A stretch of DNA of 64,000 bases from Tenacibaculum sp. SG-28 (GCF_002954385.1 NZ_MQVY01000003.1:252565-316564); one strand, 5' to 3'. Positions 36,184 to 46,149 are shown, counted from the first letter of the stretch. The notes: generated by a model from the letters alone, not told the origin. Program-made: numbers and translations.

Positions 36184-36447
36184 TTAGGTATTCTGAAGTC
36201 GCCCTGTTGCGCAACTCACAAAGGACTTTGCCTTGTGTAATACAGTATTAGTACTACCTTGTTCTGGATATCCTAATTTGGCCAATTTTAAAACGATTGG
36301 ATCGCTTTTCTCAAGTGATGTTGTAAGCATTACCTTGCAAGCATTCACATCAACCGTTACTTCAGATACACCATCCATGGCTTCTAATTCCTTTTGAATA
36401 GTGGCAGCGCAGCCGCCACACTTTAAATTTTCGATAAATATTTCCAT
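36184..36447 (-). CDS. Heavy-metal-associated domain protein (copper-chaperone-like)
   Basis: An 87-residue protein whose first 65 residues form an HMA domain with the metal-binding loop NLKCGGCAATIQ (Cys10 and Cys13). The tail adds another Cys in KSFVSCATGRL. It resembles CopZ-type chaperones and MerP. It is the last gene of a leftward run with two rhodanese-containing genes and a SulP transporter, so its cysteines may serve sulfur relay as well as metal binding. Confidence 0.85.
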   Translation of the reverse strand: MEIFIENLKCGGCAATIQKELEAMDGVSEVTVDVNACKVMLTTSLEKSDPIVLKLAKLGYPEQGSTNTVLHKAKSFVSCATGRLQNT

Positions 36448-36451
36448 ACTT

Positions 36452-36829
36452 TTAGTCTTTGTAAGTCTGAAGCAATTGTAAATAACCTCCTTCTATATTA
36501 TACACATTATATCCTTTGTCTCGCAATAATTCACAAGCAATCATACTCCTTCGACCAGATCTACAATACAGATAGACAGGCTTGGAAGGATCGATATTTT
36601 TTTCGGCAGATTCCAAAAATCTTGGTGCGTTAACATCAATTTTGATGGCCTCAGGAATTACGCCACTTTGCCATTCTTTAGGAGTTCTAACGTCTACTAT
36701 CTGAATAGAATCTGTATTTGCAATAACGGATTCCAATTCATTAACCGATATACTTTTTACAGACGAAGTTGTGTTACAGCCAATAATTAATAGCAGTAGC
36801 ACACCATAAAAATAAAAAAACTGTTTCAT
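36452..36829 (-). CDS. Rhodanese-like lipoprotein
   Basis: A 125-residue protein with a lipoprotein signal ending in the lipobox LLLIIGC (Cys18), so it is anchored on the periplasmic side of a membrane. The rhodanese domain covers residues 28-122, with VDVRTPKEWQSG and the active-site loop YLYCRSGRRSMIA (catalytic Cys about residue 89). It would move sulfane sulfur. It sits four bases upstream of the HMA gene and six downstream of the MBL-rhodanese gene, so the three likely act together. Confidence 0.88.
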   Translation of the reverse strand: MKQFFYFYGVLLLLIIGCNTTSSVKSISVNELESVIANTDSIQIVDVRTPKEWQSGVIPEAIKIDVNAPRFLESAEKNIDPSKPVYLYCRSGRRSMIACELLRDKGYNVYNIEGGYLQLLQTYKD

Positions 36830-36835
36830 ACCTAA

Positions 36836-38242
36836 TTATTTATTTGAAGAACAAATAGAGGTCGTTCTTTGGATACTAGTAGTTTTAATATCTTTATATC
36901 CACCTGCAACATCAATAACCCTATGAAATCCTCTTGATTTCAAAATAGAAGCAGCAATTACAGAACGATATCCACCGGCACAATGTAAGTAAAAATCTTT
37001 GTCTGTGGGAAATTCTTGTATGTGGTCATTTATAAAATCTAATGGTGTATTGGCCACATTGACAATGTGATCACTAGTATACTCTCCGGGTTTACGTACA
37101 TCAAAAACAATTGCCCCATTTTGCATTTTCTTTTCTAATACCGAAGCGGTAACAGAAAGTAATTCATCGGCTTCTTTTCCGCTATTAGCCCAAGTAGAAT
37201 AACCTCCTTTTAAATAGCCAAGAACATTGTCAAAACCTACACGAGACAACCTAGTAATAGTATCTTCTTCCTGTCCAACTGGAGTTACTAAAAGAATTGG
37301 TTGCGTTACGTCTTGAATTAATGCACCCACCCAAGGAGCAAAACTACCATTTAAACCAATAAAAATAGATTGCGGTATAAATCCTTTAATAAATTGGTTT
37401 TGTGGCCTTACATCTAAAATTACAGCATTGCTGGATGAAGCTAAAGCTACGAACTCTTCTGGAGATAATGCTTTTGAACCTTTCTGCAATACATCATCGA
37501 TAGAAGCGTATCCTTCTTTATTTAATTTAACATTTAAAGGAAAGTAGGCAGGCGGAGGAAGTAATCCTTCAGTAACTTCTGCTATAAATTCGGTTCGCGT
37601 CATGTTTGCACGTAAGGCATAATTTGATTTTTTTTGTTCTCCTATAGTTCCGATAGTTTCTTTACTGAGATTTTTTCCACAAGCAGAACCGGCACCATGC
37701 GCAGGATATACAATAACATCATCTTCTAAGGGCATTATCTTATTTCGTAGACTATCAAATAACATACCTGCTAGGTCTTCTTGAGTTATGTCTTTTCCTT
37801 TTTGTGCCAAATCAGGTCTTCCAACATCGCCAAGAAACAAAGTATCTCCACTAAAAATTGCATGATTTTTTCCATGAGTATCTTTCACTAAATACGTAGT
37901 ACTTTCAAGCGTATGACCAGGAGTATGAAGCGCGGTAATTGTAATAGCACCCACGGTAAACTCCTCTCCATCTTTTGCGATGTGCACGTCATACTTGGTG
38001 TTGGCTGAAGGTCCATATACGATAGTTGCCCCTGTTTTTTCCGCTAGTGTGATATGACCACTGACAAAATCAGCATGAAAATGTGTTTCGAAGATATATT
38101 TAATCTTTGCTCCAGCCTTTTCTGCCATTGCTATGTATGGCTGTACTTCACGTAAAGGATCAATAATTGCTACTTCTCCTTCACTTTCCATATAATAGGC
38201 TCCTTGCGCCAAACAACCTGTGTATATTTGTTCTATTTTCAT
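36836..38242 (-). CDS. MBL-fold hydrolase with two rhodanese domains (persulfide dioxygenase type)
   Basis: A 468-residue cytoplasmic protein from ATG 38242 (MKIEQIYTGCLAQGAYYMES). An earlier in-frame ATG at 38281 would overlap the SulP gene by 32 bases and is less likely. The N-terminal beta-lactamase fold has ETHFHADFVSGH, ALHTPGHTLES, FSGDTLFLGDVGR and YPAHGAGSACGKN. Two rhodanese domains follow. The first (VILDVRPQNQF) lacks an obvious active-site cysteine. The second has FYLHCAGGYRSVIA with its Cys. ETHE1-like enzymes with rhodanese domains oxidise glutathione- or low-molecular-weight persulfide to sulfite. Confidence 0.88.
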   Translation of the reverse strand: MKIEQIYTGCLAQGAYYMESEGEVAIIDPLREVQPYIAMAEKAGAKIKYIFETHFHADFVSGHITLAEKTGATIVYGPSANTKYDVHIAKDGEEFTVGAITITALHTPGHTLESTTYLVKDTHGKNHAIFSGDTLFLGDVGRPDLAQKGKDITQEDLAGMLFDSLRNKIMPLEDDVIVYPAHGAGSACGKNLSKETIGTIGEQKKSNYALRANMTRTEFIAEVTEGLLPPPAYFPLNVKLNKEGYASIDDVLQKGSKALSPEEFVALASSSNAVILDVRPQNQFIKGFIPQSIFIGLNGSFAPWVGALIQDVTQPILLVTPVGQEEDTITRLSRVGFDNVLGYLKGGYSTWANSGKEADELLSVTASVLEKKMQNGAIVFDVRKPGEYTSDHIVNVANTPLDFINDHIQEFPTDKDFYLHCAGGYRSVIAASILKSRGFHRVIDVAGGYKDIKTTSIQRTTSICSSNK

Positions 38243-38249
38243 AATGTAT

Positions 38250-39980
38250 CTATTTATACGCTTGGTGTATGTATTGCGCATATTTTACTTGATTAATATT
38301 GTCACCGGTTTTATAAAAATGTACGGCTCCATTTACTCGCATGAAAAACTCATTTAAGGAAATTTCTTCTAACAAACCTCCTCTAAATAGGGAATCCCTA
38401 ACAGGACCTTTTACTCCGGCGAAATAGAATGTAATGCCTTGTTTTTTATAAAATCGAATTCTTTCTTTTAACATCTCAACTCCGGTGCTATCTATTCTAT
38501 TTATACTCTCCGCATCCAAAACAATGAGTTTTAGGGGAGCTCCTTTTTCCGCTACCATATCTTCCAACTTGTCTCGAAAATAACTAGAATTTGCATAAAA
38601 CAATTGGGCATCGAATCTAAATACTAAAATTTCAGGATCTATGACCACATCGTTAAAGCGATGTTTATTGCGATAAAAATCAGAATTAGGAACTTTGCCA
38701 AGTTCGGTTATATATGGACGGGATGTTCTAAATATAAGAACGATAAGCGATAATCCTACACCCATAAAAATTCCATATTCGATACCAAAAATTAATGTAG
38801 ACAAAAAAGTAGCTACCAACAACCAAAAATCTAAATTGTTAGCGGTCCAAAGACGTCTCGCCTCTCGAATATTTACCAAATTAAAAACCGCAACGATAAT
38901 AATAGCTGCTAATACCGCCTTGGGAAGATGGTAGAATAAAGGTGTTAAAAACAATAAAGTAACAATTACTAAAAGAGCAGAAACAATAGCAGAAACACCA
39001 GTCTTACCTCCCGATTCTGCGTTAATAGCTGACCTTGAAAAACTAGATGCTGATGGGTAAGCTTTAAACAACGAACCAACCATATTACTAATCCCCAAAG
39101 CGACCAATTCTTGGTTAGGGCGTATGCGATACTCATCTTGCTTAGCTTCTAATGTTTTACCGATAGAAATTGTTTCTAGATATCCTACAAGTACCAAGGT
39201 AAAAGCAATCGGTAATAATTCTCTGATAAGAACGATATCTAACTCTGGAATCTCAAAAGAAGGTAAGCCAGAAGGCACATCTTCCACGATAGAAACATCT
39301 GGGAAATAAACACCAAAATATTTAATAGAAATAACACCTAAGATAACTACAATAAGAGCACTCGGTATTTTTTTATTAAGCTTTCGAATTACCAAAATAA
39401 CAAAACAAGCAAACAAACCAATAATGGTAGTTTTTGTATGCAAAGATCCTAACTTTGCCAAAATATCCTGCACCAATAGGTGTATTTGATCACTCTGTAA
39501 AAAGTCTACTCCTAAAAGATTTTTAAATTGATTGAGACCGATGGTCAATGCAACGGCAGAGGTAAACCCAGTTATTACGGGCCTGGATAAAAAATTAACT
39601 ACAAAACCCAAACGAAAAATACCCATAAGAAACTGAATAATACCAACGATAAAAGCCAATAAAATAGCTATGGCAATGTAGCTTTCAGAGCCAGTGAGTG
39701 CTAAAGTAGAAACACCTGTTGCAACAATTAAAGAATCCATAGCAACAGGACCTATAGCGACCTGACGTGAAGAACCGAAAATGGCATACATTAATTGTGG
39801 CACTAGTGCAGCATACAAGCCGTAAATGGGTGGTAATCCTGCTATCAAAGCATAAGCAATCCCTTGAGGAATTAAGACGATAGCTACTGTTATTCCGGCA
39901 ATACAATCCCTCGAAAGATAGGAGGCATTATAATTGGGTAACCAATCTAAGATAGGAATAAGCTTCTTTACTATTTTCAT
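38250..39980 (-). CDS. SulP family anion transporter with STAS domain
   Basis: A 576-residue inner-membrane transporter with about twelve hydrophobic segments. Family signatures are AGITVAIVLIPQGIAYALIA and GLPPIYGLYAALVPQLMYA near the start, AYPASASFSRSAINAESGGK in the middle, and a C-terminal STAS domain ending near residue 560 with VLDAESINRIDSTGVEML. It would carry sulfate or another anion such as bicarbonate. Its position next to persulfide-handling genes suggests sulfate/sulfite export or uptake. It may be co-transcribed with ruvB, 27 bases upstream. Confidence 0.9.
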   Translation of the reverse strand: MKIVKKLIPILDWLPNYNASYLSRDCIAGITVAIVLIPQGIAYALIAGLPPIYGLYAALVPQLMYAIFGSSRQVAIGPVAMDSLIVATGVSTLALTGSESYIAIAILLAFIVGIIQFLMGIFRLGFVVNFLSRPVITGFTSAVALTIGLNQFKNLLGVDFLQSDQIHLLVQDILAKLGSLHTKTTIIGLFACFVILVIRKLNKKIPSALIVVILGVISIKYFGVYFPDVSIVEDVPSGLPSFEIPELDIVLIRELLPIAFTLVLVGYLETISIGKTLEAKQDEYRIRPNQELVALGISNMVGSLFKAYPSASSFSRSAINAESGGKTGVSAIVSALLVIVTLLFLTPLFYHLPKAVLAAIIIVAVFNLVNIREARRLWTANNLDFWLLVATFLSTLIFGIEYGIFMGVGLSLIVLIFRTSRPYITELGKVPNSDFYRNKHRFNDVVIDPEILVFRFDAQLFYANSSYFRDKLEDMVAEKGAPLKLIVLDAESINRIDSTGVEMLKERIRFYKKQGITFYFAGVKGPVRDSLFRGGLLEEISLNEFFMRVNGAVHFYKTGDNINQVKYAQYIHQAYK

Positions 39981-40007
39981 TACACATCCATTACTAACGA
40001 TTAGATA

Positions 40008-41030
40008 CTAAAATAACTCTCCTTGCGAAGATCCTTTTATTCTACCCAAATGTTTATATGCTATATCGGTAACTTCCCTTCCACGTGGAGTGCGCATTAC
40101 AAAACCTTGTTGTATCAAAAACGGTTCGTATACCTCCTCTATGGTTTCGGCATTCTCAGAAACAGCGGTTGCCAATGTAGAGAGACCTACCGGACCACCT
40201 TTAAATTTATCGATTATCGTCGATAGAATCTTATTGTCCATTTCGTCTAAACCATGGGCATCAACATTAAGCGCTTTTAAAGCATATTTAGCGATAGCGA
40301 TAGTAATGGTGCCATCTCCTTTAATTTGCGCAAAATCTCTTACCCTACGTAACAAGGCATTAGCAATTCTTGGAGTCCCTCTGCTTCGTCCTGCTATTTC
40401 AATAGCAGCTTCCATACTTATAGGAACTTTTAAGATCATAGCACTTCTTTGTAAAATAGTGCTCAATAGTTCGGTCGAATAATAATGTAACCTGCTACTA
40501 ATCCCAAATCTTGCGCGCATGGGAGCGGTAAGCAGACCGGAACGGGTAGTGGCACCTACTAGGGTAAAAGGTTCTAAGTTAATTTGAACAGTTCTAGCGT
40601 TAGGACCAGACTCTATCATGATATCAATTTTAAAATCTTCCATAGCGGAATATAAATATTCCTCTACGATAGGACTTAATCTATGAATTTCATCAATAAA
40701 CAGAACATCGCGTTCCTCTAAGTTAGTGAGTAAACCAGCAAGATCTCCTGGTTTATCAAGAACAGGACCTGAGGTGACTTTAATACCTGCACCTAATTCA
40801 CTTGCAAGAATATGTGCCAAAGTAGTTTTACCCAAACCCGGAGGACCGTGAAAGAGCGTATGGTCTAAGGCTTCGTTTCTTTGATTTGCAGCCTCTACAA
40901 AAATTTTAAGATTTTCTATTGCTTGTTCCTGACCACTAAAATCCTCAAAAGAAAGCGGACGTAACTTTTTTTCTACCTCCAATTCTTCATTGGTTAAATG
41001 ATTAGCATCAGGATTTAAATGTTCATTCAT
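40008..41030 (-). CDS. ruvB: Holliday junction branch-migration helicase RuvB
   Basis: A 340-residue AAA+ ATPase from ATG 41030 ([11 protein letters not shown]); the ATG at 41051 lies above a promoter box. It shows [20 protein letters not shown], Walker [14 protein letters not shown], Walker [13 protein letters not shown], sensor [18 protein letters not shown], and the C-terminal winged helix with [16 protein letters not shown]. It drives branch migration with RuvA. ruvA and ruvC are not adjacent, as is common outside Proteobacteria. Confidence 0.97.
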   Translation of the reverse strand: MNEHLNPDANHLTNEELEVEKKLRPLSFEDFSGQEQAIENLKIFVEAANQRNEALDHTLFHGPPGLGKTTLAHILASELGAGIKVTSGPVLDKPGDLAGLLTNLEERDVLFIDEIHRLSPIVEEYLYSAMEDFKIDIMIESGPNARTVQINLEPFTLVGATTRSGLLTAPMRARFGISSRLHYYSTELLSTILQRSAMILKVPISMEAAIEIAGRSRGTPRIANALLRRVRDFAQIKGDGTITIAIAKYALKALNVDAHGLDEMDNKILSTIIDKFKGGPVGLSTLATAVSENAETIEEVYEPFLIQQGFVMRTPRGREVTDIAYKHLGRIKGSSQGELF

Positions 41031-41037
41031 AGGAATA

Positions 41038-41064
41038 CAAATATACGTCAAAATATAACGTCAA
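41038..41064 (-). promoter_or_regulatory. ruvB promoter with overlapping direct repeats
   Basis: TATATTTG (41038-41045) is an exact -7 box eight bases before the ATG. On the minus strand the block reads TTGACGTTATATTT and then TTGACGTATATTT, a direct repeat of 13-14 bases whose second copy contains the -7 box. A regulator that binds the repeat would block the promoter. Confidence 0.5.
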
Positions 41065-41125
41065 TTTGTAATAAAAGTTACTTAGCAAACCTATAAAAAA
41101 CAGCGGTATAGAATATTATTTACAC

Positions 41126-41155
41126 AAAAAAAGCCTCTTTTCAAGAGGCTTTTTT
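41126..41155 (-). terminator. Terminator of the act-cox operon
   Basis: AAAAAAGCCTCTT / AAGAGGCTTTTTT forms a perfect stem with a three-base loop, 15 bases after the subunit I stop. It ends the long leftward respiratory operon. Confidence 0.92.
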
Positions 41156-41169
41156 ATAACTACCGTAGG

Positions 41170-42939
41170 TTAGGATGGTTCTTCACCTTCTAACAAAGGC
41201 GTAGTTTGTAAAACAAAATCTTTACCGTGTAAATATTCACCATTTTCGTCGGTTTTACTGTAATCGTAAGCCCAACGATGTACCTCTGGAATTGCTCCTG
41301 GCCAATTTCCGTGAATATGCTCAACTGGAGTTGTCCATTCTAGTGTATTAGATTTCCATGGGTTCTGCGTAGCTTTTTCTCCACGGTAAATAGAGATAAA
41401 GTAGTTTGCTAAAAATATAAGTTGTCCTAAACCTCCAATAATAGCCATAACGGTCATGAAAACATTGATGTTAGCTAAATCATCAAACATTGGAAAGTTA
41501 GAGTTTGTGTAATAACGTCTTGGAAGACCGGCCAAACCAATAAAATGCATAGGGAAAAATACGCCATATGCAGCGATAATGGTAATCCAAAAATGCCAGT
41601 AACCCATAGTTTTATTCATCATTCGTCCGTACATTTTAGGGAACCAATGGTAAACACCTGCAAACATTCCAAATAAAGCAGAAACACCCATTACTAAATG
41701 GAAATGTGCTACCACAAAATAAGTATCGTGTACGTTAATATCTAAGGCAGAATCCCCTAAAACAAGCCCTGTTAAACCACCGGTCACAAACGTAGATACT
41801 AATCCGATAGAAAAAAGCATAGCTGGGTTCATTTGTAGGTTACCTTTCCATAATGTTGTTACATAATTAAATGCTTTTACTGCTGAAGGAATCGCAATTA
41901 ATACGGTTGTAAATGTAAATACAGAACCTAAAAATGGGTTCATTCCGGAAACAAACATATGGTGCCCCCATACGATGGTAGAAAGGAAGGCAATAGCCAT
42001 AATAGAACCAATCATAGCGCGATATCCAAAAATTGGCTTACGTGCATTGGTAGAGATAACTTCGGAAGTTAATCCTAAGGCAGGTAATAAAATGATATAT
42101 ACTTCTGGGTGTCCTAAGAACCAAAATAAGTGTTCAAATAAGACAGGCGAACCACCCTGGTAATGTAATACTTCGCCTGAGATGAAAATATCCGATAGGA
42201 AAAATGAAGTACCAAAACTCCTGTCAAATATTAATAAAAGCGCAGCGGATAATAAAACTGGAAAGGAAATTACACCGATTATTGCAGTGATGAAAAACGC
42301 CCACATGGTTAGTGGTAAACGTGTCATTTTCATTCCTTTAGTTCGTAAATTTAATACCGTAACTATGTAATTTAAGGAACCGATAAGCGATGATGCGATA
42401 AAAATAGCCATCGATACCAACCATAAGGTCATTCCTGTTCCAGAACCTGGAATTGCTTGTGGCAATGCAGATAATGGAGGATATATTGTCCAACCTGCTG
42501 AGGCAGGGCCCGCTTCAACAAATAAAGAGATAACCATTACCACAGAAGAAAGGAAAAATAGCCAGTAGGAAACCATGTTCATAAAACCAGATGCCATATC
42601 TCTTGCGCCAATTTGTAATGGAATCAATAGATTTGAAAAAGTACCACTTAAACCTGCAGTTAATACGAAAAATACCATTATGGTACCGTGTATGGTAACT
42701 AAAGCCAAATACATATCTGGGTTCATTACGCCATCCACTTGATGTTTCCCTAAAAAGGCCTCTATAATAGAGAATGACTTTTCTGGCCATGCTAACTGTA
42801 AACGGAATAACATGGACATAAAAACTCCTATGATACCCATAAACATACCTGTTACCAAGAATTGTTTAGATATCATTTTGTGATCGGTACTAAAAATGTA
42901 CTTTGTTACAAATGTTTCTTTGTGATGATGATCTGACAT
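41170..42939 (-). CDS. ctaD: Cytochrome c oxidase subunit I
   Basis: A 589-residue haem-copper oxidase subunit with twelve hydrophobic segments. Key residues are visible: the low-spin haem His in VTIHGTIMVFFVL, the Cu-B/tyrosine segment WFLGHPEVYIILLPALGL (His-Pro-Glu-Val-Tyr), the His pair in VWGHHMFVSG, and the haem a3 and haem a histidines in HDTYFVVAHFHLVMG. These mark an A-family (aa3) oxidase. The cytochrome reduces oxygen to water and pumps protons. It is the last gene of the act-cox operon. Subunits III and IV are not found next to it. Confidence 0.97.
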   Translation of the reverse strand: MSDHHHKETFVTKYIFSTDHKMISKQFLVTGMFMGIIGVFMSMLFRLQLAWPEKSFSIIEAFLGKHQVDGVMNPDMYLALVTIHGTIMVFFVLTAGLSGTFSNLLIPLQIGARDMASGFMNMVSYWLFFLSSVVMVISLFVEAGPASAGWTIYPPLSALPQAIPGSGTGMTLWLVSMAIFIASSLIGSLNYIVTVLNLRTKGMKMTRLPLTMWAFFITAIIGVISFPVLLSAALLLIFDRSFGTSFFLSDIFISGEVLHYQGGSPVLFEHLFWFLGHPEVYIILLPALGLTSEVISTNARKPIFGYRAMIGSIMAIAFLSTIVWGHHMFVSGMNPFLGSVFTFTTVLIAIPSAVKAFNYVTTLWKGNLQMNPAMLFSIGLVSTFVTGGLTGLVLGDSALDINVHDTYFVVAHFHLVMGVSALFGMFAGVYHWFPKMYGRMMNKTMGYWHFWITIIAAYGVFFPMHFIGLAGLPRRYYTNSNFPMFDDLANINVFMTVMAIIGGLGQLIFLANYFISIYRGEKATQNPWKSNTLEWTTPVEHIHGNWPGAIPEVHRWAYDYSKTDENGEYLHGKDFVLQTTPLLEGEEPS

Positions 42940-42970
42940 ATCTAATATCTTTATAAATTTTTTAAATAAC

Positions 42971-43984
42971 TTATTGTATTCTCTGCGCTAAGGTTTGTTG
43001 TTCGGCCAACCATTTGTTGTACTCATCTTCCTCAACCACAGTGATTTTCATTTGCATATTATAGTGAGAAGCACCACAAATTTTATTACATAATAATAAG
43101 TAATCAAATTCGTAAGGATCTTCGCCCTTTGCTGTTCGAATTTTATTTATTCCTTTTGTTTTCGCTTTAACTTCTTCGTTTTGACGCATTTCTTCTGTCG
43201 TGTACTTCGGTGTGAAAGCAAACTGTGTTACCATACCAGGAACACAATTCATCTGAGCTCTAAAGTGTGGCATGTAAGCAGAGTGTAATACATCTTGCGA
43301 ACGAAAGTTAAAAAGTATCTTTTTCCCTTTTGGAAGGTATAATTCGGTAACTTGTATGTCGTCTTGTGCACTAGGGTCTGACATGTCTACCCCCATGGTA
43401 TTATTCTTGTTAATATCAATGAAATTAACGTTTCCAAGACCCAATTGATTATCAGAACCAGCGTAACGAGCATCCCATCTAAATTGTTGCGAATATACTT
43501 CAATAACAATAGGATTTTCATCATCACCAACATACATAATGTTATTCCAAGCCCATAATCCGTAACCAATTAACAATACAATCGTCACGGCAGGTATAGA
43601 AGTCCATAATAATTCTAGTTTATGACTATCGGCATAAAAAAGTGCTTTTTTATTTTTATTCCCTCTGTATTTGTACGAAAAGTAAAAGATTAAAAATTGC
43701 ATGGCAAACTGTACAATACCGATTAACCAAAAGGTAATGTTAAACAAGGTATCGTCGTGCGTCCCTTCTGTTGAAGCAGCTTCAGGAAGCATAATAACAT
43801 TCATTGCTATTAAACAATAAATCATCATTGCATACAAAAAAACCAAAAATCCTAAGGCAATTTTACCCTGTGTATCGTTGTCTTTATCCGAGGCAATTAC
43901 CGAACGGAAATTCATAATACGAGTTATTTGCCAAAAACTAACTCCTATTGCAATTGCTATAAAAATGTAAAATAAAGCGAGCAT
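42971..43984 (-). CDS. coxB: Cytochrome c oxidase subunit II
   Basis: A 337-residue subunit with an extra N-terminal hydrophobic segment, then two further membrane segments near residues 45-110 and 128-152, and a periplasmic cupredoxin domain. The Cu-A ligands occur in DVLHSAYMPHF and LLCNKICGASHYNMQM. It accepts electrons from ACIII or a cytochrome c and passes them to subunit I. No haem c motif is fused at the C-terminus. It follows actF by about 30 bases. Confidence 0.96.
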   Translation of the reverse strand: MLALFYIFIAIAIGVSFWQITRIMNFRSVIASDKDNDTQGKIALGFLVFLYAMMIYCLIAMNVIMLPEAASTEGTHDDTLFNITFWLIGIVQFAMQFLIFYFSYKYRGNKNKKALFYADSHKLELLWTSIPAVTIVLLIGYGLWAWNNIMYVGDDENPIVIEVYSQQFRWDARYAGSDNQLGLGNVNFIDINKNNTMGVDMSDPSAQDDIQVTELYLPKGKKILFNFRSQDVLHSAYMPHFRAQMNCVPGMVTQFAFTPKYTTEEMRQNEEVKAKTKGINKIRTAKGEDPYEFDYLLLCNKICGASHYNMQMKITVVEEDEYNKWLAEQQTLAQRIQ

Positions 43985-44017
43985 ATTCTCTTAACTATTT
44001 TATTATATTAAATTTAA

Positions 44018-45579
44018 TTAATGATGATTACTATTTTCTCCCCTGTGTTCGATATTGTAGTAATGGTGTGTTTCACTTTCATGCAAGAAGGATTTCCTTT
44101 TGGAAGCGGATTTGCTTTCGCAAATGCAGAAAACGTTGCGTAGATAAACAATCCAACAAAGAATAGAATACCACTAAGTTCTCCAATTCCAAATCCCCAC
44201 TGTCCTCCAACGGTACCTGGCATGATCATAACAAATAAGTCTATGTAATGACCTACTAAGATTACAATTCCACCCAAAACTACCATCCAAGGAATACTTT
44301 TAAAATCACTGTTGATTAACAACAAAACAGGGAAAGCAAAATTCATTGCTACCATGGCAAGAAAAGGAACTTTATACTCTTCAAAACGTTGCACAAAATA
44401 GGTAGTTTCTTCCGGCATGTCTGCATACCAAATTAACATAAACTGTGCAAACCATAAGTACGTCCAAAATACAGAGAACCCAAACATAAATTTAGCCAAA
44501 TCGTGAATATGACTATCATTCACAAAAGGTAAGGCTCCTTTAGAACGTAAATAAATAGTAACAAAAGCAATAACAGTTAAAGCAGAAACCATAAAGGTTG
44601 CTAGAACGTACCACCCAAATAAGGTAGAAAACCAGTGCGGATCAATACCCATTATCCAGTCCCACGACATCATTGATTCTGTAATCATGAAAAATACGAT
44701 AAAACCAACACTAACATTGTATAAACGCTTGTGTAATTTTAGGTCACCATTATCTTGTTGTGTAGACATTCTTCGTAATATAAATCGGAACACATTCCAA
44801 CCTACGATATAAAAAATACTTCTAATAGCCCAACCAGGAACATTCATCCACCAACTTTTACCATCAACAATTGGGTCATAGTTAGCGCTTTGCGGATCAA
44901 AAGTACCTTCAGCCATCCAAGGGAATACGTGATTCATGTGCATTACTGTTAATACAATGAAGACAATCATTAAAACACTAACATAATGCATGTTGTTGGT
45001 AATCGCTTCCATTACTCTAAAGACTGCTATAGACCAACCTGCTTGAGCAACTCGTTGCGCTGCATAAAATGCTAATACCAATAGGGTAACTCCTAGAGAG
45101 AATAACATAGCTACATAAAAAGCAGACCACGGTCTGTTTTGCATTTGATGGAACACGTGCTCTGCATGTGCATCATCATGACCACCAGTGTGTGCAGTAT
45201 CGGTACCGTGAGATGTATTCTCCTTATTTATTTGTGCAGGTAATACGGCTATGCCATTGGCAGCATGTACAGAATCAATGGTATGAAGATTATCTCCTAA
45301 CGAACTGGCATGCAAACTATCTTTTGCATGTTTGTCAGTGTGTTCTGTAGTGCTTGAAGTATGGACGCTATCACCAGAAGCTACGTGGTGGGCTTCCGTA
45401 TCACCGCCATGAGAAGCTCCATGATGCTCTCCTTCATGTGCACTGTGTTGTGCAGCTATAATTTGTTTTGCTTCATCTAACGTTTTAGGAGCTGTATAAA
45501 AATTATAAACAGTTCCTAATAATCCTAAAACCATTAAAGCAATTGCTAATAATTTTAATTTACCTTTAAATTGATACAT
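44018..45579 (-). CDS. actF: Alternative complex III subunit ActF (C-terminal frameshift)
   Basis: A membrane subunit of quinol:cytochrome c oxidoreductase related to ActC, with about ten hydrophobic segments. As sequenced it runs to 44014 with an unusual tail, but inserting one base near 44098-44100 restores a tail that reads NPFLHESETHHYYNIEHRGE and ends at 44018 (520 residues). Between the first and second membrane segments lies a loop (about residues 44-145) with 19 histidines in 100 residues. ActF is one of the quinol-side subunits. Gene order actA-B-C-D-E-F is complete. Confidence 0.93.
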
Positions 45580-45603
45580 ATCTTTAGACTATCTATTTTA
45601 GAA

Positions 45604-46149
45604 TTACTTTAATTCGCTTCTTAATTTTTCAACGTATTGCACAACTTGCCATCTTTCTTTGTAAGAAAGCTGCGAAGAATGCGATCCCATCAGGTTCTTA
45701 CCGTGCATAATTACGTGATAAATGTTACCTGCAACTAAATCTCTATCTTTATAATTCGGTATACCTTCAAACTTTTCTCTTTGGGAAAGTACGCCATTAC
45801 CATCACCTTTTTTACCGTGGCAAGAAATACAATAAATGGTATATAGCTCTTTTCCTTTTGCTAGATTTTCTTCTGTTACTGCATAAGGGTTTTTCAACTC
45901 CGCTTTTGCTAATTCATAACCTTCTACAGTATTAGGAATATCATAAGCAACGATACCGCTTCTACTAACCGTACCTGCAACTGGTTTTCTATTTACAACT
46001 TTCCCTCCGGCTGAGATAGGTCCGTTGGCATCATAAGAAACAGACTCATACATATCCGGCATGTACTGTACTTGTGGCTTTCGTTTATCACCACAAGAAA
46101 TAATACTCGCAATGATTATTAAAGAAAAAATTATTTTAAAAGTTTTCAT
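45604..46149 (-). CDS. actE: Alternative complex III monohaem cytochrome ActE
   Basis: A 181-residue lipoprotein (signal ending IIASIISCGD, lipobox Cys) with one haem c motif in LYTIYCISCHGKKGDGNG (CISCH) and a downstream Met in YHVIMHGKNLMGSH as a possible axial ligand. It is held on the periplasmic face and passes electrons from ActA/B towards the oxidase. It lies 13 bases from actD and 24 from actF. Confidence 0.94.
   Translation of the reverse strand: MKTFKIIFSLIIIASIISCGDKRKPQVQYMPDMYESVSYDANGPISAGGKVVNRKPVAGTVSRSGIVAYDIPNTVEGYELAKAELKNPYAVTEENLAKGKELYTIYCISCHGKKGDGNGVLSQREKFEGIPNYKDRDLVAGNIYHVIMHGKNLMGSHSSQLSYKERWQVVQYVEKLRSELK

Noticed and set aside
45168..45350. A His-rich ORF on the plus strand across the actF loop
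   Set aside because: It is the complement of the histidine-rich coding region and mirrors its CAT/CAC codons.
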